From Haematobia irritans (taxonomy: Eukaryota; Arthropoda; Insecta; Diptera; Muscidae), in assembly GCF_050003625.1 (NCBI RefSeq), contig NC_134400.1, positions 49,217,096 through 49,281,095 of the forward strand: DNA of 64,000 nt, given 5' to 3'. The translations under genes were made by a program, and so were the position numbers. Under the pieces are notes generated by a model. That model was not told where the DNA came from. It saw only the letters and a program-made list of their open reading frames with translations, and ran no database searches. Every line of letters starts with the position of its first letter. Within the stretch, counting starts at the first letter, position 1. Of this stretch, positions 26,704 through 39,000 are shown in pieces.

Positions 26704-26809
26704 ATTGAAATATATGTTTGAAACTCATTAGCACATTATTTTTAAGCGCAAACATATAATGTTCATAAACTAATATAATATATTTGGAACATACATGTTT
26801 TTTTGTATT

Positions 26810-28010
26810 ATATCCTAAACCACATAGTGGTCAGGGTATAATAACTTTGATCGGCCAAAAAATGTGCCTACCGGAAATATTGGTTTTAGGTCCCAAAAAA
26901 AATATATACCGATCGATTCAGAATCACCTCCTGAGTTGATCTAGCGCTTGGTGCCCGTCCGTCCGTCTGTCCATGTATTTGTTGTTCACAGGATTCCGGT
27001 CGCAATTATTAACCCATTTTGATGAAATTTGATACAGGGTGTTTTTTGGTCACAAGGACGAACGCCATTGGAAGAAATCGGATCAAATTTAGATATAGCT
27101 GCCATATATATGTATCGTTGCACTTTTTTACTAACCGATCGTCGTCAAATTTGGCACAAATCTTTTACATCACCCTTTAAGTCTGCAAAATTTTATCGAA
27201 ATCGGTTCAGATTTAGCTATAGCTCTCATATATATGTATTGCCCGATTTAGCCAAATTTGGTCACAAAACCCTTATTTATTAACCGATCTTACTCAACCT
27301 TGGCTTAATCTAATCTTTTATAGTGCTAACAATATGTGTAGAAAATCATCGATATCGGTTCAGATTTAGCTATAGCTCCCATATATATGTATCGCCCGAT
27401 TTTGCCAAATTTGGCCGTAAAACTCTTATTTATTAACCGATTCTACTCCAATTTGGCTAAATGTAATTTTCTATAGCACTAACTGTATGTGCAAAGTTTC
27501 ATCGAAATTGGTTCAGATTTAGATATAGCTCCCATATATATGTATCGCTCGATTTTGCCAAATTTGGCCCTAATAGCCTTATTTTTTTACCACAGAGGCC
27601 TCATTTATTAACTGAGCGTACTCAAATTTTGCACGAGGTAACCGTCTGTCATATTAATCATATCTGCAAAATATTATACAAATTGGTCCAAATTTAGATA
27701 TAGCTCCCATATATATGCATCGCTCGATTTTCCCAAATTTGGCCATAATTCTTTTATTTATTTACCAATGCTACTCAAATTTAAAATTTTGATGTACTAG
27801 CCTATCCTAATAACGGACATTTCTGCTCAGATTGTGACAAGACTACCATAAACATGTACTTCTTTATGTTCTTAAATATGAAAATGCTGTTTATCACCCA
27901 AACCTATGCCATATTCCTATACCACAAACAATGTCTACTAATTCAGTGGGGATGGTTTAGGGTATGATATAGTCGCCCCCGCCCGACTTTCTACTTTACT
28001 CACTTGTTTT
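26810..28010 (+). mobile_element. Helentron-like element, family D (copy D2)
   Basis: TATCCTAAACCACATAGTGG start, GTCCGTCC run near 26958, GGTTCAGATTTAGCTATAGC units, and a 3' end with AGTCGCCCCCGCCCGACT and TTACTCACTTGTTTT. Shorter than D1 and D3. Confidence 0.65.
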
Positions 28011-28274
28011 ATTTAAAATTGCATCTATCATTTTGGCACTTAAAAATATTTACAAATTTTTATATTACCTTATAATGAGAGATATAACTATAAGTATTGC
28101 AACATATAAGTTAAAATTTAATTTCGAATAAATATAAATTGTACTAGTCACATATCAGTTTAAGAAAAAAAGATGGGGGAAACCCATTCACAAATCATTC
28201 ATGGAACATATATATTAATATGTTAGAAAATATTATATGGGAGCTATATCTAAATCCGAACCAATTTCAACTAA
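28011..28274. other. AT-rich spacer
   Basis: No gene recognised. Near 28237-28270 a single ATGGGAGCTATATCTAAATC piece is a reverse helentron unit. Confidence 0.4.
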
Positions 28275-28327
28275 GGTTAGGTTAGGTTAGGTGGCAGCTA
28301 GATGTATCCGGCTCACTTAGACTATTC
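28275..28327 (-). repeat. SINE tail fragment
   Basis: AGGTTAGGTTAGGTTAGGTG and GGCTCACTTAGACTATTC match the SINE end in reverse. Confidence 0.75.
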
Positions 28328-28624
28328 TTCCAATGGAATTTTTATTGAAATTTAGTGAAAAGTACTTTGTCGCTCAAAAAATACCTTTTTTTTACTATCT
28401 TACAAATTGTATTTTCCATCCCTGACCTATATTTGTACGTATTTCGTTATCATTATCATTTCTTCTACTCTCTTTCTCTCTCTCTCTCTTACACACACAA
28501 TGGACTGAATAATCTTAGTGAGGCTGTCACTTTAAGTAACCTTTTAACCTACTCTCTCTCGCTCTCTCCAAGCGTATACATGTTTATACGAAATTTCCAA
28601 ACTTATATATGTAACCAGAAATAT
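28328..28624. other. Low-complexity CT-rich spacer
   Basis: Contains TCTCTCTCTCTC stretches and a decayed CAATGGACTGAATAATCTTA piece of the SINE body near 28498. The open frame across 28355-28738 runs on into a SINE and is not credible as a gene. Confidence 0.5.
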
Positions 28625-28780
28625 GGGAGCCACGGTGGTGCAATGGTTAGCATGCCCTTGTCATTGAGCTTAACATGGAATCGGGCAGCACTCAGTGATA
28701 AGAGAGAAGTTCACCAATGTGGTATCACAATGGACTGAATAGTCTAAGTGAGCCGGCTGCCACCTAACCTAACCTAACCT
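28625..28780 (+). repeat. SINE with internal deletion (head joined to tail)
   Basis: GAGCCACGGTGGTGCAATGG through CATGCC is followed at once by CTTGTCATTGAGCTTAACAT and the normal tail, ending in (CCTAA)n. About 190 bases, including the B box, are gone. Confidence 0.88.
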
Positions 28781-30532
28781 ATGGTCTCTAATAACTATGC
28801 AAAAATTGGTCCACATCGGTCCATAATTATATATAGCCCCCATATAAGCCGATGCTCAGATTTGGCTTTCGGAGCCTCTAAGAGAAGCAAATTTCATCCG
28901 ATCCGGTACGTGGTATCAGCATATGATCTCTAACGCTCATGCAAAAATTGGTCCACATCGGCCCATAAATATATACAACCCCCATATAAACCCATCACCA
29001 GATTTAACCTCCGGAGCCTCTTGGAAGACCAAAATTCATCTGATTCTGTTGAAATTTGGTACGTGGTGTTAATATATGGCCTCAAACACCAATGCAAAAA
29101 TTGGTCGAAATCGGTCCATAATTATATATAGCCCCCATATAAACCGATCCCCAGATTTGACCTCCGTAGCCCCTTGGAAGAGCAAAATTCATCCGATTCG
29201 GTTGAAATTTGGTACGTGATGTTAGTATATGTATCCAACAGCCATGCAGGAATTGGTTCGTATAAGTCCATAATTATATATAGCCCCCATATAAACCGAT
29301 CCCCAGATTTGACCTACGGTGCCTTTTGGAGAAGCAAAATTCATCCGATCTGGTTGAAATTTGGTACGTGGTGGTAGTATATGATATTTAACAACCATGC
29401 CAAAAGTGGTCCATATCAGTCCATAATCATATATAGCCCCCATATAAACCGATCCCGAGATTTGGTTTTGGAGCCACTTGGGGGAGCAAATTTCATCCGA
29501 GTCAGTTGAAATTTAGTACATTGTGCTAGTATATGGCCGTTAACAACCATGCCTAACTAGGTCCATATCGGTCGATGGTTATATATAGCCCTCAGATAAA
29601 TCGATCCCCAATCACACAAAAATTGGTCCATATCAAGTTCATAATTGTATATAGCCCAAATATAACATAAGCGACCTCCATATTTCAATTCTGGCCCTCT
29701 ACGTACCGTGCAAAAGTCCATATCGATTCGTAATTATTTTTAGACTTACCTTTTTATACCCTTCACCACTACTGTGGTACAGGGTATAATAAGTTTGTGT
29801 GTAACGTCAAGAAGGAAAAGTCTGAGACCCATCGTTTAGTATACCGATCGTCTTAGAGTTAAATTCTGAGTCGATTTAGCGATGTCCGTCTGTCCGTCCG
29901 TCTGTCTGTCTGTTCATGTATTTTTGTGCGCAAAGTACAGGTCGCAGTTTAAGTCCGATCGTCCTCAAATTTGGCATAGTTTCGTTTTGGGGAACAAAGA
30001 CGATCGCTATTGATTTTGGAAAAAATCGGTTCAGATTTAGATATAGCTGTCATACATATTTATCTCCGATCTGGTTATAAACGGCGTGTTTATCAACCGA
30101 TGTTCTTCTATGTACTAACATTGTAGTTCATCCCAGGGCGTTATCCGATTTAAATTTTAATTCTAGAGATTTTTTAGAAATCTAAACAAATGGTCTCCAT
30201 TAAAAATATTTGTATTTGGAAACGCAAACCTTTATACAGCTCCCAGCAAATTTGAAGTAGTTGAGATGATAACACAAATGTTTGTGTACATAGTGGTGAA
30301 GGGTATAATATAGTCGGCCCCGCCCGACTTTAGACTTTACTTACTTGCTTTTAATATATACCACGTATGGACTAACTAACAATTTAGAAAACGATTTTAA
30401 GAAGTTTTAAGTTACCACAACCCAATTAATTCGATTGTGGATGTCAGTCTTTCGTAGAAGTTTCCACGCAATCCATGGTGGAGGGTACATACGATTCGGC
30501 CTGGCCGAACTTACGGCCGTATATACTTGTTT
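28781..30532 (+). mobile_element. Helentron-like element, family A (5' truncated), with family B element inside
   Basis: About six 153-bp-type units (each with CCATATAAACCGATCCCCAG) run from 28781 to about 29745. A family B element interrupts at 29755-30352. The family A 3' module then follows (30353-30532), ending TTCGGCCTGGCCGAA, ACGGCCGT and TATACTTGTTTT. That the two parts form one element is an inference from order and orientation. Confidence 0.55.
29755..30352 (+). mobile_element. Short helentron-like element, family B (B3)
   Basis: Both ends present: TATACCCTTCACCACTACTG and TCGGCCCCGCCCGACTTTAG with ACTTGCTTTT. A GTCY run lies at 29890-29912. At 598 bp it keeps only one inner unit, so it shows the minimal element. 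Confidence 0.75.
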
Positions 30533-30660
30533 TGTTTAATATATAGCCCGTATGGAATAACTTATAATTGAGAAGATGGTGTTAAGAAGTTTTAAGATAC
30601 CTTGCCATCGGCAAGTGTTACGGCAACCCAAGTAATTCGATTGTGAATGACAGTCGTAAG

Positions 30661-31233
30661 CAGGGTTGGCCTGTCACAAACTGTGACTTTTGCGACATAC
30701 GTTTGCGACGGTATAATACGTATGTCGCAAAAGTCGTAAACCTACTGTAGAAAACCAAATTTTGAATAGAAGAAATCCTGAACATTTTTTAATTTAGTTT
30801 GACATCATTCGCTGTGAGTTTCTGCAGAAATTTGTGAAAGTTTTCCCGTGGCCGAGCCTATTTTCTTAGGTGGTATCGAAATTCCCGTTGGTGAGTGTGC
30901 AAAATACCTTGGGGTTATATTGGACAGGAGACTGAACTTAAAGCTAAGAAAGGACGAGAAAATCCACGGTTACCCTGTACTCGTGCAAAAGGCAATAGGG
31001 AAATGTGGGGACTAAAACCGAAAATTGTGAACATTCCTAAGAATTGAAACTTCTTCGCACATAACATCGTCTTGGATATCATCGAATTCGCTGCCTAGCT
31101 GACGCGACTAAAGTATTTTCAGTTTGCGACTTTTGTTACTTTTTCTACATTTACGACGCGTATGTGACGTTTACGACGTTTACAACTTTGCGACAGTCGC
31201 AAACCTAAAAAAGTTTGATACAGACCATCTCTG
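30661..31233 (+). mobile_element. Non-autonomous hAT with captured LINE fragment
   Basis: 8-bp duplications GTCGTAAG at 30653-30660 and 31234-31241. Ends are CAGGGTTGGCCTGT and ACAGACCATCTCTG, imperfect inverted repeats. Both flanks carry TTGCGACTTTTG-type repeats. The middle holds a piece of a reverse transcriptase (30857-31012). Confidence 0.85.
30857..31012 (+). pseudogene. LINE reverse transcriptase fragment inside a hAT
   Basis: Reads GECAKYLGVILDRRLNLKLR, a typical 'YLGVxLDxxLxF' block of I/jockey-type reverse transcriptases just after the palm. KAIGKCGD and a stop end it. It is 52 codons long, flanked on both sides by hAT repeat sequence, and so looks captured rather than inserted with its own tail. 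Confidence 0.75.
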
Positions 31234-31701
31234 GTCGTAAGTACAAGTTTCTATGCAATCCATGATGGAGGGTACATAAGATTCGGCCTGGCCGAACTTA
31301 CGGCCGTATGTACTTGTGTTATACCCTCCACCATAGGATGGCAGCCGATCCGGCTGAAATTTGTTACATGATGTTGGTATATGGTCTCTAACAACCATGC
31401 AAAAATTGGTCCAAATCGGTCCATAATTATATAGAGCCCCCATATAAACTGATCCCCAGATTTGGCTTGTGGAGCCTCAAAGGGAAGCAAATTTCATCCG
31501 ATCCGGCTGAAATTTGGTACATGGTGTTGTTATATGGTCTCTAATAACGTTGCAAAAATTGGTCCACATCGGTCCATAATTATATATAGCCCCAATATAA
31601 ACCGATCCCCAGATTTGGCTTGCGGAGCCTCAAAGAGAAGCAAATTTTATCCGATCCGCCTGAAATTTGGTACATGATGTTGGTATATGGTCTCTAACAA
31701 C

Positions 31702-34700
31702 CAGGGCTGTGGAGTCGAGCCAATTTTGCTCGACTCCGACTCCGACTCCAGCATTTTTCATCAGCTCGACTCCGACTCCGGAGTCGACTCCGGGTAATAT
31801 AACTAAATCTCATTTTAATACCACTAATTTGTAGTTCTATTGTGGGGGTACCGTAAGTGGATCGATATAAAGTATCGTATTTATTTATGTGTGAAAAAAG
31901 GTCTTAATTTCACATTAGATGTCAATTGAACTCTATATTTCAAATTTAGGGCAATGTTTAATAAATAAAATAATGATATAAATAGCCATCATAATATGAG
32001 AAGATACCAACAGTATATGTATTTTTGGACCAAAATTATTGATACTATCTCAAATCCTTTAAATTTGTTGCGAGCTATATAAAGGTTTATATTTCCATAT
32101 GCATGAATTTGAACCTGAATCGATTAAGACAAAATTGTATATACTTCTACAAAATCTATGTACTTAAAATTTAAATCTAACTTTATGGGACTTAACATAA
32201 TTTTAACGAAAAATAAAAATGCAAGGAAAGTCTAAAGTCGGACGGGCCGATTATAATATACTCTGCACAACTTTGTATTTAGATCTCCATTTTGATAAAA
32301 TCTCAAATAAGACTTCTACAAAACTCGGGCAATATTTGGGAAATATTTATAATTGTTTAGACAATTTCGCAAAAATGCATTTATGATTCATTCGTTGAAA
32401 AAATTGAAAATTTGAGTCATTTCTACAAGTTTTCGACTTAGCAGCAAATTTTCCAAAATTGTATACTCCCTGAATACAATTTTGGAAAAAATTTTGTCTA
32501 GTAAATAAAATTTTGACTAAATTTTCTAAAGAAATAAAATTTTGGCAAAATTTTCTATAGAAATCAAATTTTGACCAAATATATAGAAATAAAATTTTGA
32601 ATAAAATTTTTATAGAAATAAAATTTGGCAAAATTTTTTTATAGAAATAAAAGTTTGAAAAAATTATCAATAGAAATACAATACAAAAAATTGTGTAGCA
32701 AACAAAATTTTGCAAAATGTTCTATAGAAGTGAAATTTTGCAAAATATTCTATAGAAACAACATTTTGACTAAATTTTCTATATAAATAAAATTTTGATA
32801 AAATTTTATATAAAAACAAGTATATACTGCCGTAAGTTCGGCCAGGCCGAAGCTTATGTACCCTCCATCATGGATTGCGTAGAAACTTCATCTAAACACT
32901 GCCATCCACAATCGAATTACTTAAGTTGCGGTAACGCTTACCGATGGCAAGGTATTTTAAAACCTAACACCATCTTCTAAATTGTATGTAAGTCCATACG
33001 TGGTATATATTAAATCAAAAAAGATCGATCCAAGATCGTATATAATTCAGTTTGACAAAGTAGACATAAAATTTTGACAAAATTTTCTACAGAAATAAAA
33101 TTTTAACAAAATTTTCTATAGAAATAAAATTTTCACAAAATTTTCTATAGAAATAAACTTTTGACAAAATTTTCTATAGAAATAAAATCTTGGTAGGTTA
33201 TTTTTGGCTCGAGTGGCAACCACGATTATGAACCGAATAAAATTTGAACAAAATTTTCTATAGAAATAAAATTTTGATAAAATTTTCTATAGAAATAAAA
33301 TTTTGATAAAATTTTCTATAGAAATAAAATTTTGACAATTATGACAATTTTATTATGAACCGAATAAAATTTTAACAAAATTTACTCTAGAAATAAAATT
33401 TTGACAAAATTTTCTATAGAAATAAAATTTTGGTAGATTATTTTTGGCTCAATTGGCAACCATGATTATGAACCGATATGGACCAATTTTTGTGTGATTG
33501 GACCAATTTTGGTATGGTTGTTAGCGACCATATACTAACACCACGTGCCTAATTTGAACCGGATCGGATGAATTTTGCTCCTACAAGAGGCTCCGGAGGT
33601 CAAATCTGGAGAATGTTTTATATGGGGGCTATATATAATTATGGACCGATATGGACCAATTCTGGCACGGTTGTTAAAGATCATATACTAACACCATGTT
33701 CCAAATTACAACCGGATTGGATGAAATTTGCTTCTCTTGGAGACTTCGCAAGCCATATCTGGGGATCGGTTTATATGGGGGCTATATATAATTATGAACG
33801 GATGTGGACCAAGTTTTGCATGGTTATTAGATACCATATACCAATATCATGTACCAAATTTCAGGCGGATCGGATGAAATTTGCTTCTCTTTGAGGCTCC
33901 GCAACCCAAATCTGGGGATCGGTTTATATGGGCGCCATATATAATTATGGACCGATGTGGACCAATTTTTGCATGTTTGTTAGAGACCATATACCAACAC
34001 CATGTACCAAATTTCAGCTGGATCGGATGAAATATGCTTCTCTTAGACGCTCCACAAGCCAAATCTGGGGATCGGTTTATATGGGGGCTATATATAATTA
34101 AGGACCGATATGGACCAATTTGTCCATGGTTGTTAGAGACCATATACCAACATCATGTACCAAATTTCAGCCGGATCGGATGAAATTTTCTTCTCTTTGA
34201 GGCTCCGCAAGCCAAATCTGGGTATCGGTTTATATGGGGGCTATATATAATTATGGACCGATGTGAACCAATTTTTGCATGGTTGTTAGAGACCATATAC
34301 CAACACCATGTACCAAATTTCAGCCGGATCGGATGAAATTTGCTTCTCTTTTAGGCTCCGCAAGCCAAATCTGGGGATCGGTTTATATGGGGGCTATATA
34401 TAATTATGGACCGATGTGGACCAATTTTTGCATGGTTGTTAGAGACCATATACCAACACCATATACCAAATTTCAGCCGGATCGGATGAAATATGCTTCT
34501 GTTAGAGGCTCCACAAGCTAAATCTGAGGGTCCCTTTATATGGGGGCTATACGTAAAAGTGGACCGATATGGCCCATTTTCAATACCATCCGACCTACAT
34601 CGATAACAACTAATTGTGCCAAGTTTCAAGTCGATAGCTTGTTTCGTTCGGAAGTTAGCGTGATTTCAACAGACGGACGGACGGACGGACGGACGGACAT

Positions 34701-35163
34701 GCTTAGATCGACTCAGAATTTCACCACGACCCAGAATATATATACTTTATGGGGTCTTAGAGCAATATTTCGATGTGTTACAAACGGAATGACAAAGTTA
34801 ATATACCCCCATCCTGTGATGGAGGGTATAACAATATCGATTGTTCGAAATATTTCAAATAAATTGATATGGGCATTAAAATGGATCGATCCAGGCCATC
34901 TGCTAGTTTAACATTCTAGGAAATATAAAAAGATAGCCGTAATTGGAAGTTGATTTTCATTTACAATCATGCCATACATTGATCGAATGAATAACGCAAT
35001 GGAAACTAATTTGCGTAAAAACTTGCTTAGTTACAAAAATGTGAAGTGTTTTAAAAAATTTGGTTTAGCCGGAGTCGGAGTCGAGCAAAATTTTTACGAC
35101 TCCGACTCCAGCAAAATCTTCAGACTCCGACTCCAAGACTCCGACTCCGGCTCCACAGCCCTG
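31702..35163 (+). mobile_element. hAT-type element with GACTCC-rich ends, 3.46 kb
   Basis: CAGGGCTGTGGAGTCGAG at the left and CTCCGGCTCCACAGCCCTG at the right are inverted repeats, extended by runs of GACTCC. Exact 8-bp duplications CTAACAAC are at 31694-31701 and 35164-35171. Inside are a reverse helentron terminus (about 32225-32262), a 29-bp minisatellite (32470-32815) and a family A element (32815-34831). No transposase is recognisable, so it is non-autonomous. Confidence 0.85.
32815..34831 (-). mobile_element. Helentron-like element, family A (A5)
   Basis: Reverse orientation. The 3' hairpin end is at the left (ACAAGTATATACTGCCGTAA, TTCGGCCAGGCCGAA), then the 29-bp minisatellite 33060-33440, 153-bp units 33550-34510, a (GGAC)n run at 34672-34698 and TATACCCCCATCCTGTGATGG with GAGGGTATA at the right. 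Confidence 0.65.
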
Positions 35164-35512
35164 CTAACAACCGTGAAAAATTGGTCCACATCGGTTCATA
35201 ATTATATATAGCCCCCATATAAACCGATCCCCAGATTTGGCTTGCGAAGTCTCCAAGAGAAACAAATTTCATCTAATCCGGTTTTAATTTGGAACATGGT
35301 GTTAGTATATGATCTTTAACAACCGTGCCAGAATTGGTCCGTATCGGTCCATAATTATATATAGCCCCCATATATAACGTTCTCCAGATTTGACCTCCGG
35401 AGCCTCTTGGAGGAGCAAAATTCATCCGATTCGGTTCAAATTTGGAACGTAGTGTTAGTATATGGCCGCTAACAACCATACCAAAATTGGTCCATATCGG
35501 TCTATAGTTATA

Positions 35513-36061
35513 TCAGAGTCTTTAAAAACGTGTTAATGACAACTCCTATTCTTGAACGCATTTTAGCTTTGTGGTCAAGATACAAACAATTAAATCTAAA
35601 TAAAGATAAGGACGACTTTTCGAAGATTTTTTCAGAATTATTAGAGCCAAGTTGGACGTAGTCCAACAAATGTTGTTTTCATGTAAAGGTACAAATTTTT
35701 AACTAGAATCATTTAACTGTTAAAATATTTTTGCAGTGTACTTAATTTTTAGACAAAAATATGGGAATAATTAAAGTAGAAAGAAAAGGAAAAAGTAAAA
35801 TAATTTTTAGTAGTTGATTCTGCGACTGAGTCACAGATACATATAGGCAATAGGATAGCCATATCTAGATCCAAAGAAAATATTCCCCTTTCTTATGAAG
35901 TATTTCCTTTTATAGAAAATATGTCCGAATTTATGATAAGTGATTCAACTGTTGTCTCTCTATTTGCTATATTGCTCTCTATTGCTGCTCTATTTGGTTT
36001 TAAAACTGAAATTTTGCTCCTCAGAGAAGAAAATTCTTCGTTCAGTGTAGTCGTTTTCGAA
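35513..36061 (-). mobile_element. Probable hAT relic and unassigned sequence
   Basis: 35515-35580 (TTTAAAAACGTGTTAATGAC, CTATTCTTGAACGC, TTGTGGTCAAGATAC) matches 6900-7050 in reverse. From about 35780 on I recognise nothing; the 64-codon frame at 35921-36115 overlaps the next element end and is not credible. Confidence 0.45.
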
Positions 36062-39000
36062 ACAGTATTGCCAGAATTGTTTCACCAAAAACCGCTAAAT
36101 TTGCCCAAAAGATAGCTAAAAAAAGCTAAAAAATGGCTTAAAAAAACTAGAAAAAAGCTAAATTTTGTTGTAAAAAAAGCTTTATTTCCCTTAAAATGCA
36201 TATTATTTTAATTGTATTCATTATACCCCGCTCCACACTGTGGAACAGGGTATTATAAGTTAGTGTATATGTTTGCAACACCCAGAAGGAGACGAGATAG
36301 ACACATGGTGTCTTTGGCAAAAATGCTCAGGGTGGGGTCTTGAGTCGATATAGCCATGTATGTCTGTCCGTGAACACATTTTTGTAATCAAAGTCTAGGT
36401 CGCTGTTTTAGTCCAATCGACTTCAAATTTGGCACAAGTATGTGTTTTGGCTCAGAATAGATCCCTATTGACTTTGGAAGAAATCGGCTCAGATTTAGAT
36501 ATAGTTCCCATATATATATTTCACCCGATATGGACTTATATGGCCCCATAAGCCAGAGTTTTACCCTAATTTACTTAAAATTTTGCACAAGAAGAACAAT
36601 TAGTACTATAGTTAAGTGTGCCAAATTTTATTGAAATCGGTTCAGATTTAGATATAGCTCCCATATATATGTTTCGCCCGATATGGAGTAATACGGTCCC
36701 AGAAGCCAGAGTTTTACCCCAATTTGGTTGAAATTTGTTGAAATGCACAGGGAGTAGAATTAGCATTGTGGCTATGCCTGCCAAATTTGATTTAAATCGG
36801 TTCAGATTTGGATATATCTCCCATATGTAGCTTTCGCCCGATTTACACTCATATGACCACAGAGGCAAATTTTTTGCTCCGATTTAGTTGAAATTTTGCA
36901 CAGGGAGTAGAATTAGCATTGTAGCTATGCGTGCCAAATTTGCTTGAAATCAGTTCAGATTTAGATATAGCTCCAATATATAGCTTTCGGCCGATTTACA
37001 CTCATATGACCACAGAGGCCAATTTTTTGGTCCGATTTAGTTGAAATTTTGCACAGGGAGTAGAATTAGCATTGTTGCTATGCGTGCCAAATTTGGTTGC
37101 AATCGGTTCAGATTTAGATTTTGCTGCCATATATATGTTTTTCTGATTTCGACAAAAATGGTCAAAATACCAACATTTTCCTTGTAAAATCGCCACTGCT
37201 TAGTCTAAAAGTTGTAAAAATGACTCTAATTTGCCTAAACTTCTAATACATATATATGGAGCGATAAATCATAAATAAACTTTTTCGAAGTTTCCGTAAA
37301 ATTGCTTCAGATTTAAACGTTTCCCATATTTATACCCTTCACCACTACTGTGGTACAGGGTATAATAAGTTTGTGCATTTGTATGTAACGCCAAGAAGGA
37401 AAAGTCTGAGACCCATCGTTTAGTATACCGATCGTCTTAGGATTAAATTCTGAGTCGATTTAGCGATGTCCGTCTGTCTGTCTGTCTGTCCGTCCGTCTG
37501 TCTGTCTGTTCATGTATTTTTGTGCGCAAAGTACAGGTCGCAGTTTAAGTCCGTTCGTCCTCAAATTTGGCACAGGCTCGTTTTGGGGAACAAAGACGAT
37601 CGCTATTGATTTTGGAAAAAATCGGTTCAGATTTAGATATAGCTGTCACATATATTTATCCCCGATCTGGTTATAATTGGCGTGTTTATCAACCAATCTT
37701 CTTCAAATTCCGTACATTCAAATATTTTATCAGTCTCGAAAAACTTGCAAAATATTATCTAAATCGGTTCAGATTTAGATATAGCTCCCATATATATCTT
37801 TCGTCCGATTTAGACTCATATGGCAACAGAGGCCAAAGTTTACTACCGAATTTCGTGAAATTTTGCACAGAGAACAGAGTTGGCATTCTACCAATGCTTG
37901 GTAAATTATTATTTTAACTATGCAGTTCAAATTTAGTCAAAATCAGCTCAGATTATATATAGCTCCCATATATACGTACACCAAAGTTGGGGAAATATGG
38001 TAGACTTTTTCATATCTTAGACCCATTTTCAAAGGGATTTTCCTCCAATTGACTGGATAGATTCCACAGAGAATATATTTAATATGATATTTAGGTGTAT
38101 CAAGTGTGATCTAATTTGGTTCAGATTTAGATAAAGCCTCCATATACATATTCGTTTTTCCGGTTTATACAAATATGACCAAAATTCCTTGACTTTATAC
38201 AGAACTCTGTGATGATTTCCCCATATCTTAGTCATATCCTATACACTGTAATGCCAGAATTATCACAGAACGGTTGAGTTTTAAATAAGGCTCCAAGTCG
38301 CCCGACTTGACCAAATAATATATCGCAACCCACACTTGACCACATATCTTGGCAAGATCTAACCAATATCCTTGTAAAATCGCCACTGATGAGTTGAAAA
38401 AATTGTAAATATTACTAAAATTGTCCTATATCTCGAATACATAACATAAATAAGGCTCCAAGTCGCCCGACTTGACCAAATAATATATCATAACCCACTC
38501 TTGACTACATATCTTGCCGAGATCTAACCAATATCCTTGTAAAATCGCCACTGCTAAATATCAAAAATTGTAAATGTTTATCGAAATGTCCTATATCTCG
38601 AATACATAAGTATCGCGTGATAAATCATAAATGCTCTTTTGTACAATTGCATTAAAATTTCTGCCGCTTCATATTTCCCATATTTATACCCTGCGCCACA
38701 CTGTAGGGTATAATAAGTTTGTGCATTTGCCTGTAAAACCAAGAAGGAAAAGTCTGAGACCCATCGTTTAGTATACCGATCGTCTTAGAATTAAATTCTG
38801 AGTCGAGTTTTGTGCGCAAAGTACTGGTCGCAGTTTAAGTCCGATCGTCCTCAAATTTGGCACAGGGTCGTTTTGGGGAACAAAGACGATCGCTATTGGT
38901 TTTGGAAAAAATCGATTCAGATTTAGATATATTTGTCATGTATAGTTATCCCCGATCTGGTTTTTTACTAACATTGTGTTTCATCCCAGGGCGTTATCCG

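Larger units (their letters stand above)
30536..31320 (+). mobile_element. Extra family A 3' module, interrupted by a hAT
   Basis: Starts AATATATAGCCCGTATGG and ends GGCCTGGCCGAACTTACGGC with TATGTACTTGTG. It directly follows another family A 3' end, so there are two 3' modules in tandem. Confidence 0.65.
31321..35512 (+). mobile_element. Helentron-like element, family A (A4), split by a GACTCC-ended hAT
   Basis: TATACCCTCCACCATAGGAT at the left, then 153-bp units to 31701, resuming at 35172 and ending abruptly at about 35512 inside a unit. The GTCY run expected near the 5' end is missing: the start joins directly to the CCGATCCGGCTGAAATTTG part of a unit, so the element is internally deleted. 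Confidence 0.6.

Noticed and set aside
28355..28738. 127-codon open frame with hydrophobic start
   Set aside because: It runs from CT-rich low-complexity DNA into a SINE; no family resemblance.
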